Assembly (NCBI RefSeq): GCF_002911015.1
Contig: NZ_KZ626925.1
Location: forward strand, 1 to 35,741
Reading direction: 5' to 3'
Origin: Streptomyces populi
GTDB taxonomy: Bacteria; Actinomycetota; Actinomycetes; Streptomycetales; Streptomycetaceae
DNA length: 35,741 bases
The notes under the pieces are model-generated. The model was not told the DNA's origin. It was given only the letters and a program-made list of their open reading frames with translations, and searched no databases. The position numbers were made by a program, and so were the translations under genes. Positions 23,792 through 31,790 of the stretch are shown here, one piece after another (the stretch's first letter is position 1; each line of letters opens with the position of its first letter).

Positions 23792-23999
23792 GATTGCTTG
23801 ACGAAGAAGATAGGGGCACCCCCCGTGGGGCGGTACCAGGGCCGTCTGCGTACCTCACCGCGGCGATCGTGGACCTGCTCTCGGGCCATCTGCCGGCAGC
23901 GGACCGGCAGTAGCGCTCTCCCGGGTGACGCCCGTACCGGAACTCTTCGCGGGGCAGCCACGAGGGCCGTTGTCAGAGGCGATTGGCAAGATTGCGGCC

Positions 24000-25025
24000 A
24001 TGAATGTCACTCCTGTCACTCCGCCACGACCGATCGACGTTGCCGCGGTCTTTCCTCAACTGGCTCCGCTGGCCCGCACGGCGACCCGCCTGCACCCCCG
24101 CCCTGGGGCGCCGACGTGGCACGACAGCTCGATCGGCGGGCCGCTGCTGTGGCCCGCTGAGGAGCCGTGGCCGCACTGCGAGGAACCGCATGTGGTGGAT
24201 GGCATCAACCCAGCCCAGTCCCCAGCGGATCTGCGGCTGGAACGACGGATCTTCGCCGCCTCGCACGGCCGGGACCTGACTCCGGAGGAACGGGAGACCC
24301 TCGAGCGAATCCGACCCCCTCGGACGTATCCGGTGAGGCTGGCGGTCCAGGCGTACGACGGCCCCATAGCGATGCTGCCCGTCGCGCAGCTGTACGTAAG
24401 GGATGTGCCCGATCTGAGCCCGCCGGAGGGCAAGGACCTTCTCCAGGTTCTGTGGTGCCCCTTCGATCATCCGATCATGCCCAGGACCCTGCTCTTCTGG
24501 CGTTCGGCAGCCGCCGTCACCGATATTCTCGACACGCCCCCCGAGCCGCCCGCAGTGCAGTTCGACGGCTATCTACCGGAACCGTGTGTGCTCGAACCGG
24601 AGCAGATCACCGAGTACCCCGACCATCTGGAGCTGAGCGAAGAACTGCAGGAGCAGCTCAAGCAGTGGAGTGTGCCGCAGGCAGCAGAGGAAGACATGGA
24701 CCCGGACACGTACTACGACTGTGTGCTGTCCAACGCACCCGGCTGGAAGGTCGGCGGCTGGCCCGCCTGGAACTCCACCGACCCCAGCCCGCAGCCCTGC
24801 TCCGAGTGCGGCACCGGCATGCAGGTCCTGATGACCGTCGCCACGTTCGAGGAAGGGGACGACGCCGGGAACAGCTGGTCTCCGCACCCCCACCCAGGTG
24901 CTGGACCGTACCCCGGCCACCGCGGCTACAACGCGACCGGTGTCCAGATAGGCAGCGGCTACCGGCAGCACCTCTTCGTCTGCCCGGCGAAGCCCGAGCA
25001 TCCGCACATCGAGTTGATGACGTAG
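24000..25025 (+). CDS. DUF1963-type (YwqG-like) protein
   Basis: 341 residues from the ATG at 24000; an in-frame start at 23925 is possible but the upstream residues look non-native. Features include PTWHDSSIGGPLLWPAEEPWPHC near the N-terminus, LLPVAQLYVRDVP-like strands, LLQVLWCPFDH, GGWPAWNS and CSECGTGMQVLMTVA near residue 265, then GYRQHLFVCPAKPEH at the end. This pattern (GGxPxW, LLxL.xxxD) is typical of DUF1963 proteins, often found near SUKH and other immunity genes. CxxC and a late Cys/His could bind metal. Biochemical role unknown. Confidence 0.75.
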   Translation: MNVTPVTPPRPIDVAAVFPQLAPLARTATRLHPRPGAPTWHDSSIGGPLLWPAEEPWPHCEEPHVVDGINPAQSPADLRLERRIFAASHGRDLTPEERETLERIRPPRTYPVRLAVQAYDGPIAMLPVAQLYVRDVPDLSPPEGKDLLQVLWCPFDHPIMPRTLLFWRSAAAVTDILDTPPEPPAVQFDGYLPEPCVLEPEQITEYPDHLELSEELQEQLKQWSVPQAAEEDMDPDTYYDCVLSNAPGWKVGGWPAWNSTDPSPQPCSECGTGMQVLMTVATFEEGDDAGNSWSPHPHPGAGPYPGHRGYNATGVQIGSGYRQHLFVCPAKPEHPHIELMT

Positions 25026-25199
25026 CCCGTCCGCAGTGTGCAGCCAGGGCGTCACGGTGCGGGCATGCCGTGACGCCGGGTGGCTGCGAGGCTCAGGGTG
25101 CCTACTTGCGGCCCGACATCCCAGAAGGAAGCAGGCCATCCCTGACACGACCGCGACGCATCGCCCCAGGTTGAGCGCGTCCCGGTGAGCTCGCCGGTC

Positions 25200-25436
25200 G
25201 GTAAAGAAAGGTTCTTGAGCACGCGGCGGACGTCGCTGCCCGACATCGACCTGGACGTGGAATCCCAGCGGCGCCTGGAGGTGTATGACGCGATCATCAC
25301 CCGGTTCGGGCGGGAGCGGACCGCGGTCACCGGCATGCCCGAGACCTACCGGGCCCGGCACGCCCTGCGCGATACCGGTCTGGCGCTCGGTCTGGCGCCG
25401 CAGGTGGTCGGTGAAATCGCCAAAAGCTTTCCGCAC
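25200..25436 (+). pseudogene. Internal fragment of a dnaE2-like DNA polymerase III alpha gene
   Basis: ERFLSTRRTSLPDIDLDVESQRRLEVYDAII, RFGRERTAV, MPETYRARHALRDTGLALGLAP and EIAKSFPH follow, in order, the catalytic region of actinobacterial DnaE2/ImuC error-prone polymerases, which contains the PDIDxDVE aspartates. The full protein exceeds 1000 residues; only about 78 remain. The right end stops at KSFPH exactly where the IS701 inverted repeat begins (25437). The left end fades into unrelated sequence near 25195. It is a dead fragment left by rearrangement. Confidence 0.75.
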
Positions 25437-25465
25437 CTCAGTACTCCAGCCGTAGATGGTGATCT

Positions 25466-25975
25466 TCATGGCTGCCGGGCGGCTTGGCGGCGGTAGTGGC
25501 TGTTCCGGGCGCGGGCTTGGTGTCGGCGCCGCCATCGCGACCAGCTGAGCCGATGGGTCTCATCGTGGACTGGTCGCGCAATCACTGTTGTGAACAGGTG
25601 CTGGATCTCGTTGGAGGTGAGCGGTATCAGATCGTCTGGCGCGGGATGATTGCGGCGCTCGGCGGCAGCGGTGACAGCCAGGAAGGCGTGGGCGAGCATC
25701 GCGAGGGTGACCCAACGGTGCCAGGAGGTCCATCGGCGGACCTGGTGCTCGTCGAGTCCGGCCAGGCCCTTGCCAGCTTGAAACGTCTCTTCCACTGTCC
25801 AGCGCCGTCCGGCCACTTTGACCAGATCGGACAGCGGCACGACGTGGGGTGAGAAGCAGCGGTAGAAGGCGAGCTCGCCGCTTCGCCGGTTGCGTCGGAT
25901 CAGCAGCCACCAGTGCCCCGGCTGTTCAGCTGGGCCGTGGATGTCAATCTGAGCCCAGTCGTAATACCGCTCGCC
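25466..25975 (-). pseudogene. IS701-family transposase, C-terminal part
   Basis: This part begins at AKGERYYDWAQIDIHG and includes PGHWWLLIRRNRRSGELAFYR and VAGRRWTVEETFQAGKGLAGLDEHQVRRW, where the Glu is the last catalytic residue. It ends at the TGA at 25466. It is the continuation of the N-terminal part at 29178-29996; the IS21 element separates them. Confidence 0.85.
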
Positions 25976-25981
25976 CTTGGC
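25976..25981. repeat. Target-site duplication of IS21, left copy (CTTGGC)
   Basis: CTTGGC directly precedes the left IS21 end and is repeated at 29178-29183 directly after the right end. A 6-bp direct duplication is within the 4-8 bp range known for IS21. Confidence 0.85.
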
Positions 25982-26141
25982 TGGCGTTAACGGTCTGATT
26001 TGGCCCCACTTTTCCGGTCCGAGTTGGCCCCACTTGCGGGGCGAGTGGGAGCGTTCGGGGGTTGTTCCGGTTTGAGCTGGCCCCACCCTCGACGTGGGGC
26101 TGGGACGCTCGGTGTAGGTCTCCGTGAGGGGGCGATGCCTG

Positions 26142-27776
26142 GTGGTGTCCTCGAAGGAAGAGCTGTTCCTGTTGATCCGCCGGGACTCGTGGCGGGAGGG
26201 GTTGTCGGTCCGTGCGCTCGCGCGGAAGTATGGCGTCCACCGGCGGCTGGTGCGCGAGGCCCTGTGCTCGGCGGTGCCGCCGCCGCGGCGGACACCGCGA
26301 CGGCATTCGCCGCGGCTGGAGCCGTTCAAGAAGACGATCGACCAGTGGCTGCTGGACGATCTGGAGGCTCCGCCGAAGCAGCGGCACACCGTCCAGCGGA
26401 TCCTGGCCCGGCCTCAGCAGGAGCTCGGGGCGGAGATTGCCTACTCGACCGTGTGGGACTACGTCCACCGGCGCCGGCACGAGATCGCCGAGGCCGCCGG
26501 GGCAGCACCCTCAGCGGGGTTCGTGATCCGGCACAATCAGCCCGGCATGGACGCAGAGGTCGACTTCGGCGAGGCCTGGGTCGACCTGGCCGGCGAACGC
26601 ACCAAGTGCTACCCGTTCGCGCTTCGGCTCGCCTACTCCGGCAAGGCCGTTCACCGGATCACGACCTCCTGCGGACAGGAGGCCTTCCTCGACGGCCACG
26701 TCCACGCGTTCCGCGCCCTGGGTGGCATACCCGCAGGCCAGATATGGTATGACAACCTTTCACCCGCAGTGTCCCGGGTGATCCGCAAGAGCAGGTCGCG
26801 GGAGGAGCATCCGCGCTGGCACGACTTCCGCCGGCACTACTCGATCACCCCCTTCTACTGCGAGCCGGGACTTCGCGGCGCCCACGAGAAGGGCGGCGTC
26901 GAGGGCCAGGTCGGCTACTGGCGGCGCAACTACCTCACCCCCGTCCCGCGCGTCGACTCCCTCGACGAGCTCAACGACGCCTTCGTCGCGTCCGAGCAGG
27001 CCGAGGAGACCCGGCGGATCGGGATGCGGATCCGCACTATCGGCCAGGACTTCGCCCATGAGGCCCCGCTCCTGCTGCCCGTGCCCGACGAGGGGTTCGA
27101 GACGGGTCTGGCCTTCAATCCGCGCGTCGACCGCTACGGCATGGTCGCCGTCCGGGTCTGCCGCTACTCGGTCCCGGTCCGCTACATCGGCCGCACCGTC
27201 CACGTCCTTCTCCGCTCGAACGAGGTCGTCGTCTTCCACGGTCGCACTGAGATCGCCCGCCACCCGCGCCTGACCACGAAGGGCGCCGAGCGGCTTGTGC
27301 TGGACCACTTCCTGGAGGTCCTGCTGGCCAAGCCGGGAGCCCTGGCCGGCTCCGAGGCTCTCGACCAGGCCCGCCGCGCGGGCACCTTCACCCCGGCTCA
27401 TGAGGCGTTCTGGTCGGCGGCCAAGCACGCGCTCGGCGAGAGCGACGGGACGAAAGCGCTGGTTCACGTTCTGCTGCTGCACCGGCATCTGCAGCATCGC
27501 GACGTGGTCGCCGGCATCCAGGCCGCGCTCGCGGCCGGGGCCTGCACCGCGGATGTCGTCGCGCTCGAAGCACGGAAGGCCGCCGAGAGTGAGGGCCGGT
27601 CCCCGACGGTCACCGTCACCGTCCCGCTGCCCGAACCGGTCACCCCGCCGGAGCTGCCGCTGCCGAGCCTGACCGAGCGAAGAACCACCCGCCTGCCACC
27701 CGACCAGCGTCCGCTTCCAGCGCTTGAGCGCTGGGACCAGCTCCTACACCATCAACCCGGAAGGGACCCGCGATGA
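26142..27776 (+). CDS. istA: IS21-family transposase IstA
   Basis: About 544 residues from the GTG at 26142, with GAGGGGG about ten bases upstream; an earlier GTG at 26124 is possible. N-terminal HTH (LSVRALARKYGVHRRLVREAL), then an RNase H-like DDE core with MDAEVDFGEAWVDLAG (first Asp), IWYDNL (second Asp) and GAHEKGGVEGQVGYWRRN (Glu), then a beta-barrel region and a Pro-rich tail. It looks intact. Its stop overlaps the istB start as ATGA, which couples their translation. Confidence 0.93.
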   Translation: MVSSKEELFLLIRRDSWREGLSVRALARKYGVHRRLVREALCSAVPPPRRTPRRHSPRLEPFKKTIDQWLLDDLEAPPKQRHTVQRILARPQQELGAEIAYSTVWDYVHRRRHEIAEAAGAAPSAGFVIRHNQPGMDAEVDFGEAWVDLAGERTKCYPFALRLAYSGKAVHRITTSCGQEAFLDGHVHAFRALGGIPAGQIWYDNLSPAVSRVIRKSRSREEHPRWHDFRRHYSITPFYCEPGLRGAHEKGGVEGQVGYWRRNYLTPVPRVDSLDELNDAFVASEQAEETRRIGMRIRTIGQDFAHEAPLLLPVPDEGFETGLAFNPRVDRYGMVAVRVCRYSVPVRYIGRTVHVLLRSNEVVVFHGRTEIARHPRLTTKGAERLVLDHFLEVLLAKPGALAGSEALDQARRAGTFTPAHEAFWSAAKHALGESDGTKALVHVLLLHRHLQHRDVVAGIQAALAAGACTADVVALEARKAAESEGRSPTVTVTVPLPEPVTPPELPLPSLTERRTTRLPPDQRPLPALERWDQLLHHQPGRDPR

Positions 27777-28558
27777 CCGGCCCGCACCACACCCTGACCG
27801 AGCCCGCCTCCGATGCCGCGATCGACACCGCCTGCCGTGTCCTGCGGCTGCCGACGATGCGGGCTCAGTTCGCCGACACCGTCAACCGCGCCGAACGCGA
27901 GCACCTGTCCTACCGGGGCTTCCTCACCGAACTGCTGATGGCCGAGTGCGAGGACCGCGACCGCCGCCGCTCCGAGCGGCGCATCCGCGCGGCCGGCTTC
28001 CCGCGCTCGAAATGGCTGTCCGACTTCGACTACACGGCCAACCCCAACGTCACACCCGCCCTGGTCAACAACCTCGCCACCTGTGAATGGGTCAAGAAGG
28101 GCGAGCCGCTATGCCTGATCGGCGACTCCGGCACCGGCAAGACCCACCTCCTGATCGGACTCGGCTCCGCCGCGGCAATGGCCGGCTTCCGGGTCCGCTA
28201 CGCGCTCGCCGCCCGCCTGGTCAACGAGCTCGTCGAAGCAGCCGACGAGAAACAGCTGACCAAGACCATCGCCCGCTACGGACGGGTCGACCTCCTTTGT
28301 ATTGACGAGCTGGGCTATCTCGAACTGGACCGCCGCGGCGCCGAGACGCTGTTCCAGGTCCTGACGGAGAGGGAGGAGAAGAACAGTGTTGCGATCGCCT
28401 CGAACGAGTCGTTCGGGGGCTGGACCAAGACCTTCACCGACCCCCGGCTCTGCGCGGCCATCGTCGATCGGCTGACCTTCAACGGCACCATCATCGAGAC
28501 CGGCACCGAGTCCTACCGCCTCGCCCAGACCAAAGCCAGGCAGCAGGCGAGGAAATAG
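27773..28558 (+). CDS. istB: IS21-family helper ATPase IstB
   Basis: 261 residues. The AAA+ domain has Walker A (GDSGTGKTHLLIGLG) near residue 117, Walker B (VDLLCIDELGYLELD) near 180, and a sensor region with SNESFGGWTKTF. The N-terminal helical part (RAEREHLSYRGFLTELLMAE) is typical of IstB. It promotes target capture and strand transfer by IstA through ATP-dependent DNA bending. Complete. Confidence 0.95.
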   Translation: MTGPHHTLTEPASDAAIDTACRVLRLPTMRAQFADTVNRAEREHLSYRGFLTELLMAECEDRDRRRSERRIRAAGFPRSKWLSDFDYTANPNVTPALVNNLATCEWVKKGEPLCLIGDSGTGKTHLLIGLGSAAAMAGFRVRYALAARLVNELVEAADEKQLTKTIARYGRVDLLCIDELGYLELDRRGAETLFQVLTEREEKNSVAIASNESFGGWTKTFTDPRLCAAIVDRLTFNGTIIETGTESYRLAQTKARQQARK

Positions 28559-28595
28559 TCAGGCGGCCGTGCGGCTGCGTCGGTAGTCTCCGCCG

Positions 28596-29042
28596 GTGTC
28601 GTTGATTCAGTGCGTCTACTTCGCGATCTCCAGCGTCGGCACCACCGCCGACGAGATCACCCAGTTGCTTGGCGTGGAACCGGACGAGGTCACGGTGCGG
28701 GGGAGTCTGTCCACCTCACCTCACATCATCCCGTTCTGTCACGTCTGGAAGGTTGTCTGCAGCGAGCCCGGTCTGCCAGTCGATGAGCAGATAGATCAGG
28801 TCATCGGCAGGCTCCGGCCCCGCATGGAGGCGCTCACCGATCTGACAACCCGCCTGGGCCCCGGGAGCGCGATTCTTCAGGTCAACCGCTGGTTCAACCT
28901 GCATGACGAGCAGCCCTCCGGCTCGCCAGACGACACGAATCTCCTCGGCTGGCACCTGGACCGCGCGGTGTTGGACTTCCTCGCCGCAACCGGCGCAGAT
29001 CTGGATGTCGGCGAATACGACATGACGCGCGGCGACGACTGA
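28596..29042 (+). CDS. DUF4279-like protein carried inside IS21
   Basis: 148 residues, soluble and acidic. It begins MSLIQCVYFAISSVGTTADEITQLLGVEPDEV and continues with VWKVVCSEPGLPVDEQIDQVIGRLRPR, QVNRWFNLHD and TNLLGWHLDRAVLDFLAATGADLDVGEYD. This strand-helix pattern with a G.eP...G motif matches DUF4279, a family commonly found as orphan or immunity-like genes. It starts 38 bp after istB on the same strand and ends before the right terminal repeats, so it lies inside the IS and is probably co-transcribed with istAB. Protein function unknown. Confidence 0.75.
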   Translation: MSLIQCVYFAISSVGTTADEITQLLGVEPDEVTVRGSLSTSPHIIPFCHVWKVVCSEPGLPVDEQIDQVIGRLRPRMEALTDLTTRLGPGSAILQVNRWFNLHDEQPSGSPDDTNLLGWHLDRAVLDFLAATGADLDVGEYDMTRGDD

Positions 29043-29177
29043 CACCGCCGCCCATCAAAGCGGGGCCACTACAGACCGGAAGCGGGGCCACTCCGGGCCG
29101 GAGCACAAGAGCCCGCCGCAGCAAGCCGGGCCCAGTTCGGACCGGAAAAGTGGGGCCATACCAAACCGTTAACGCCA

Positions 29178-29183
29178 CTTGGC
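29178..29183. repeat. Target-site duplication of IS21, right copy (CTTGGC)
   Basis: Partner of 25976-25981, immediately outside the right IS21 end. Confidence 0.85.
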
Positions 29184-29996
29184 GCCCGCTCCGGCGGATA
29201 TCCACTGTCAGGCCCGTTTCGGTATCTTCGCCACGAGGGCCTTCGCCGGGGCCTTCCCCGCATGCGTGACGACTTGGTGGGTGCTGGAGACAGCCAGGAC
29301 GTAGCCGATCCGGCGGTCTTCGAGTGCGGCCCGCAGGTGGGGGTTGTCGCCGTAGACCTCGTCGCCCGCGACCCAGCGGGTGGGTACGCCGGTGTCCAGC
29401 ACCCGGGTGACCATCATCCGGGCAGCCAGCTGGGGTTTGGTCGCGAAGGTGACGCCATCGGGGATTCCGGCTGCTCGGCAGCGGTCGGGGTCGTCGGTCC
29501 ACGAACGCGGTATGTACAGGGCTCGGTCGATTGCGGCGTGTCCGTGCGCGGCGGAGTAGACGAGGTAGACGGCGACCTGGGAGTTCTCGATGCGCCCTGC
29601 GGTGCCCGTGTACTGGCACTGCACACCCATGGCTGCGGTGCCCTTCTTTAAGTCCCCGGTCTCATCGACCACGAGCACAGCATCGGGGTCGTGCAAGTGC
29701 TCCGCTACAAAGGCGCGTACGTCGTCGCGGACGGCGTCCGTATCCCACTTCGCGCGGTGCAGCAGGTGCTGCATGCCGTCTGGGGTGGCATCGCCGGCAT
29801 GCTCCGCCAGGGTCCAGCAGTTCTTCCTTGGAAGGTCCGACAGCAGGCCCAGCACCAACCGCCCTGCCCGGTGGCGGGGTTCGACCCCGCTGAACCGGCC
29901 TGCGATGCGGCCCATCAGCTGTTTGAACACCGCCCGCCAACGGGCAGGCACTACGCTGTGATCTGCCGCCACCGCCTGATCTTCGTTTGTCCACAC
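29178..29996 (-). pseudogene. IS701-family transposase, N-terminal part with nonsense codon
   Basis: The GTG start at 29996 opens MWTNEDQAVAADHSVVPARWR, then WTLAEHAGDATPDGMQHLLHRA, AVLVVDETGDLKKG (first catalytic Asp) and WVAGDEVYGD (second). A TGA at 29208-29210 follows PKRA, with QWISAGAGAK continuing in the same frame to the IS21 insertion. Relatives have Trp at this place, so TGG probably changed to TGA. After excision of the IS21, the two parts join in frame at GAK/GERYYDW. Two independent lesions therefore inactivate this transposase. Confidence 0.88.
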
Positions 29997-30053
29997 AACT
30001 GACGATGATCACCAGTGGGCGCAGCTGTCCCACACCGGTCTTGACCGGTGAGA

Positions 30054-30815
30054 TCATGATCGACGGCTGGAGTGCTGAGCGGTGATTCCAGCGGCGCGGG
30101 CCAGTACGTCGGCGGTCCGCGATCCCGCCTCGACGGCGTGGGCGGCGGTGCTGGGAAGGCAGCGGTGGTACTCGGGGACGAACTCGGTCATGATGACGCC
30201 GGCGTGATCGGTCGCGACCTCGTTGAGCGATGCCGGCCAGCCCTGTTCCATGAGAGCCGAGCGCAGCTCGCGTGAACGCTCGATGTCCACCACCGAATCG
30301 GCGGTGCCATGCACCAGCCACACCGGTATAGGCGGCAGCAGGCTGCCGCCCCGGCGGAGGTCGTCGATCGGGACGGTGCCGGTGGTCGGTGCCGCCGATG
30401 CGTACGAACCCGCGATTCCCACGATCGCTTGCGGCCTCCAGTCGCCAAATGCTGCAGGATTCAGAGCGACACCTACCGCGGCCTTGCCGCCCAGCGACCA
30501 ACCGGCGAGCGCGATCCGTTCGGGATCCCCGCCGAAGTCGGACACGTTCTGCCGCACGAAGACAGCCGACTCCCTCAGGTGCGTTCGCCCGCCGTCCGGC
30601 GCGTCGGGACGCCAGTCCGGCACCAGGACGATGACGCCCAGCTTTGCCGCAGCGCGGGCGACCAGCGCGAGGACGTCCCGTTCGTCCGGGCCCCGGCCGT
30701 GCCAGAGCAGCACCGCGGGCACAGGACCCGACGCGCCCGCAGGCTGATAGACGTCCAGGAGCTTGCCACTGGCCCCATACCTGAGCCCAGTCTTGACGAC
30801 AACCTCTGTGGTCAC
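30054..30815 (-). CDS. Alpha/beta hydrolase (esterase/dienelactone hydrolase-like)
   Basis: 253 residues with a GTG start preceded by GGGGGTG. It shows the oxyanion region VLLWHGRGPDERD, the nucleophile elbow GWSLGGKAAVG (Ser), PVWLVHGTADSVVD (Asp) and a late DHAGV (His), so the catalytic triad is present. No signal peptide, so it is cytoplasmic; the substrate is unknown, probably small esters. The last nine or so codons, including the stop at 30054, lie inside the IS701 inverted repeat (AQHSSRRS). The native C-terminus was replaced by IS-encoded residues, probably harmlessly. Confidence 0.85.
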   Translation of the reverse strand: MTTEVVVKTGLRYGASGKLLDVYQPAGASGPVPAVLLWHGRGPDERDVLALVARAAAKLGVIVLVPDWRPDAPDGGRTHLRESAVFVRQNVSDFGGDPERIALAGWSLGGKAAVGVALNPAAFGDWRPQAIVGIAGSYASAAPTTGTVPIDDLRRGGSLLPPIPVWLVHGTADSVVDIERSRELRSALMEQGWPASLNEVATDHAGVIMTEFVPEYHRCLPSTAAHAVEAGSRTADVLARAAGITAQHSSRRS

Positions 30816-30910
30816 CCCGACACCCCCGACTGATCACATCACGAACCACGTCACGCTACCAACGTGAGTCGGCTGGCCTGACGCCAGGTCAACCGGCGGA
30901 AGTAGACCAC

Positions 30911-31790
30911 TGAGCCTTTTCCATCGTGATCAGGCGGCGAGTTCGAGTGCGACGACGGCACGGACGACGGCAGTGATCCGGGTGGTGCTGCAGCGGAGCT
31001 TCCTCAGGAGGCGCCAGCATTTGAGGGTGGTCATAGCGCGTTCGCCGAGGCTGCGAATCTTGGCGTGATCGCGGTTGTGACGACGACGCCAGCCGCGCAG
31101 GTTCCTGCCCCGGAACGGGACGCGGACAGCAGGGCCTGCGCCCTGATACGCCCTGTCAGCCCAGCACTTGACGTCGTCAGTGGCGAGAGCGGCGGGTATG
31201 CCGTGGGTCCGGGCCACGGTCAGATCGTGCACGGCTCCGGGTAGCGCGTCCGAGGCCCAGATCAGGCGGCCGGCTGGATCCGCGAGGACCTGCGCGTTCA
31301 TCCCGTGGTGCTTCTTCTTCCCCGAGTAGTGCGGGCGGTCGGCGGCGATGCGGTCGATCGGCAGTACGGTGCCGTCGAGGATCACGTACGCCTTCTTCCG
31401 CACCGTCGTTATGGCCTGTTCCAGCGTGGGCGCGAGAGCGGCCAGGAGGTCCACGGCCTCGCGTATGTACCGGTGGACCGTCGCGATTCCGACGCGGAAA
31501 CCTGCTGCGAGGCGGGCGTAGGTGTCGCCGCAGCGCAGGTGGGCCGGGACGAGCACGGCCTGCCGGCCACAGGTCAGGCGACGCCAGCGGGAGCCGATCC
31601 GTCGACGGTGGCCTGCGAGGAGACCGGATAGGTACTGCAGAGAGCGGCTGGACAGGTCGATACCGGACGGGTAGACAAGCACGCGGAAGCTCCTGACAGA
31701 CTAGTGATCTTGGTTGAAAACCCACCTACCAGGGGCTTCATCCTGTTGTCAGCCCAACGGCGTACTGCTGATGCAGGTTGAAAAGGCTCA
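30911..31790. mobile_element. IS5-family element, intact, 880 bp
   Basis: The ends are TGAGCCTTTTCCATCG at 30911 and the reverse complement of TGAGCCTTTTCAACCTG ending at 31790. It holds one minus-strand transposase gene. The right-end leader (AAAACCCACCTACCAGGGGC) is conserved with the element at 605-1921. No duplicated target bases are obvious. Confidence 0.8.
30930..31682 (-). CDS. IS5-family transposase, intact
   Basis: 250 residues with a GTG start. N-terminal HTH (YARLAAGFRVGIATVHRYIREAVDLLAAL), then the DDE_Tnp_4 domain with YVILDGTVLPIDRI (Asp), YSGKKKHHGMNAQVLAD, GAVHDLTVAR (Asp), ADRAYQGAG and RSLGERAMTTLKCWRLLRKLRCS (Glu). The uninterrupted frame shows what the copy at 1047-1811 looked like before its stop mutation. 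It may mobilise both elements, since their ends share TGAGCC and the inner leader. Confidence 0.92.
   Translation of the reverse strand: MLVYPSGIDLSSRSLQYLSGLLAGHRRRIGSRWRRLTCGRQAVLVPAHLRCGDTYARLAAGFRVGIATVHRYIREAVDLLAALAPTLEQAITTVRKKAYVILDGTVLPIDRIAADRPHYSGKKKHHGMNAQVLADPAGRLIWASDALPGAVHDLTVARTHGIPAALATDDVKCWADRAYQGAGPAVRVPFRGRNLRGWRRRHNRDHAKIRSLGERAMTTLKCWRLLRKLRCSTTRITAVVRAVVALELAA

Larger units (their letters stand above)
25982..29177 (+). mobile_element. IS21-family element with passenger gene, 3196 bp
   Basis: The left end is TGGCGTTAACGGT and the right end is its reverse complement, continuing into shared TGGCCCCACTTTTCCGGTCC. Further GGCCCCACT repeats lie inside each end, as usual for IstA binding. 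It encodes istA and istB with overlapping stop and start, then a DUF4279 gene that is not part of the standard IS21 set. It is flanked by a perfect 6-bp duplication, so the insertion is clean and recent relative to the host IS701. Confidence 0.92.
25437..30079 (-). mobile_element. IS701-family element interrupted by IS21
   Basis: The ends are imperfect inverted repeats: CTCAGTACTCCAGCCGTAGAT at 25437 and the reverse complement of CTCAGCACTCCAGCCGTCGAT ending at 30079. Removing the 3196-bp IS21 and one 6-bp duplicate leaves about 1.44 kb, a usual IS701 size. The transposase runs on the minus strand. No matching 4-bp target duplication is seen, consistent with later rearrangement: a dnaE2 fragment is on one side and a hydrolase gene end on the other. 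Confidence 0.75.

Noticed and set aside
30835..30905. MerR-like promoter upstream of the hydrolase (TTGACC followed by a CCTGGCGTCAGG palindrome)
   Set aside because: With a 19-bp spacer the -10 would read TCACGT, which is a poor match, and no adjacent regulator gene supports it.
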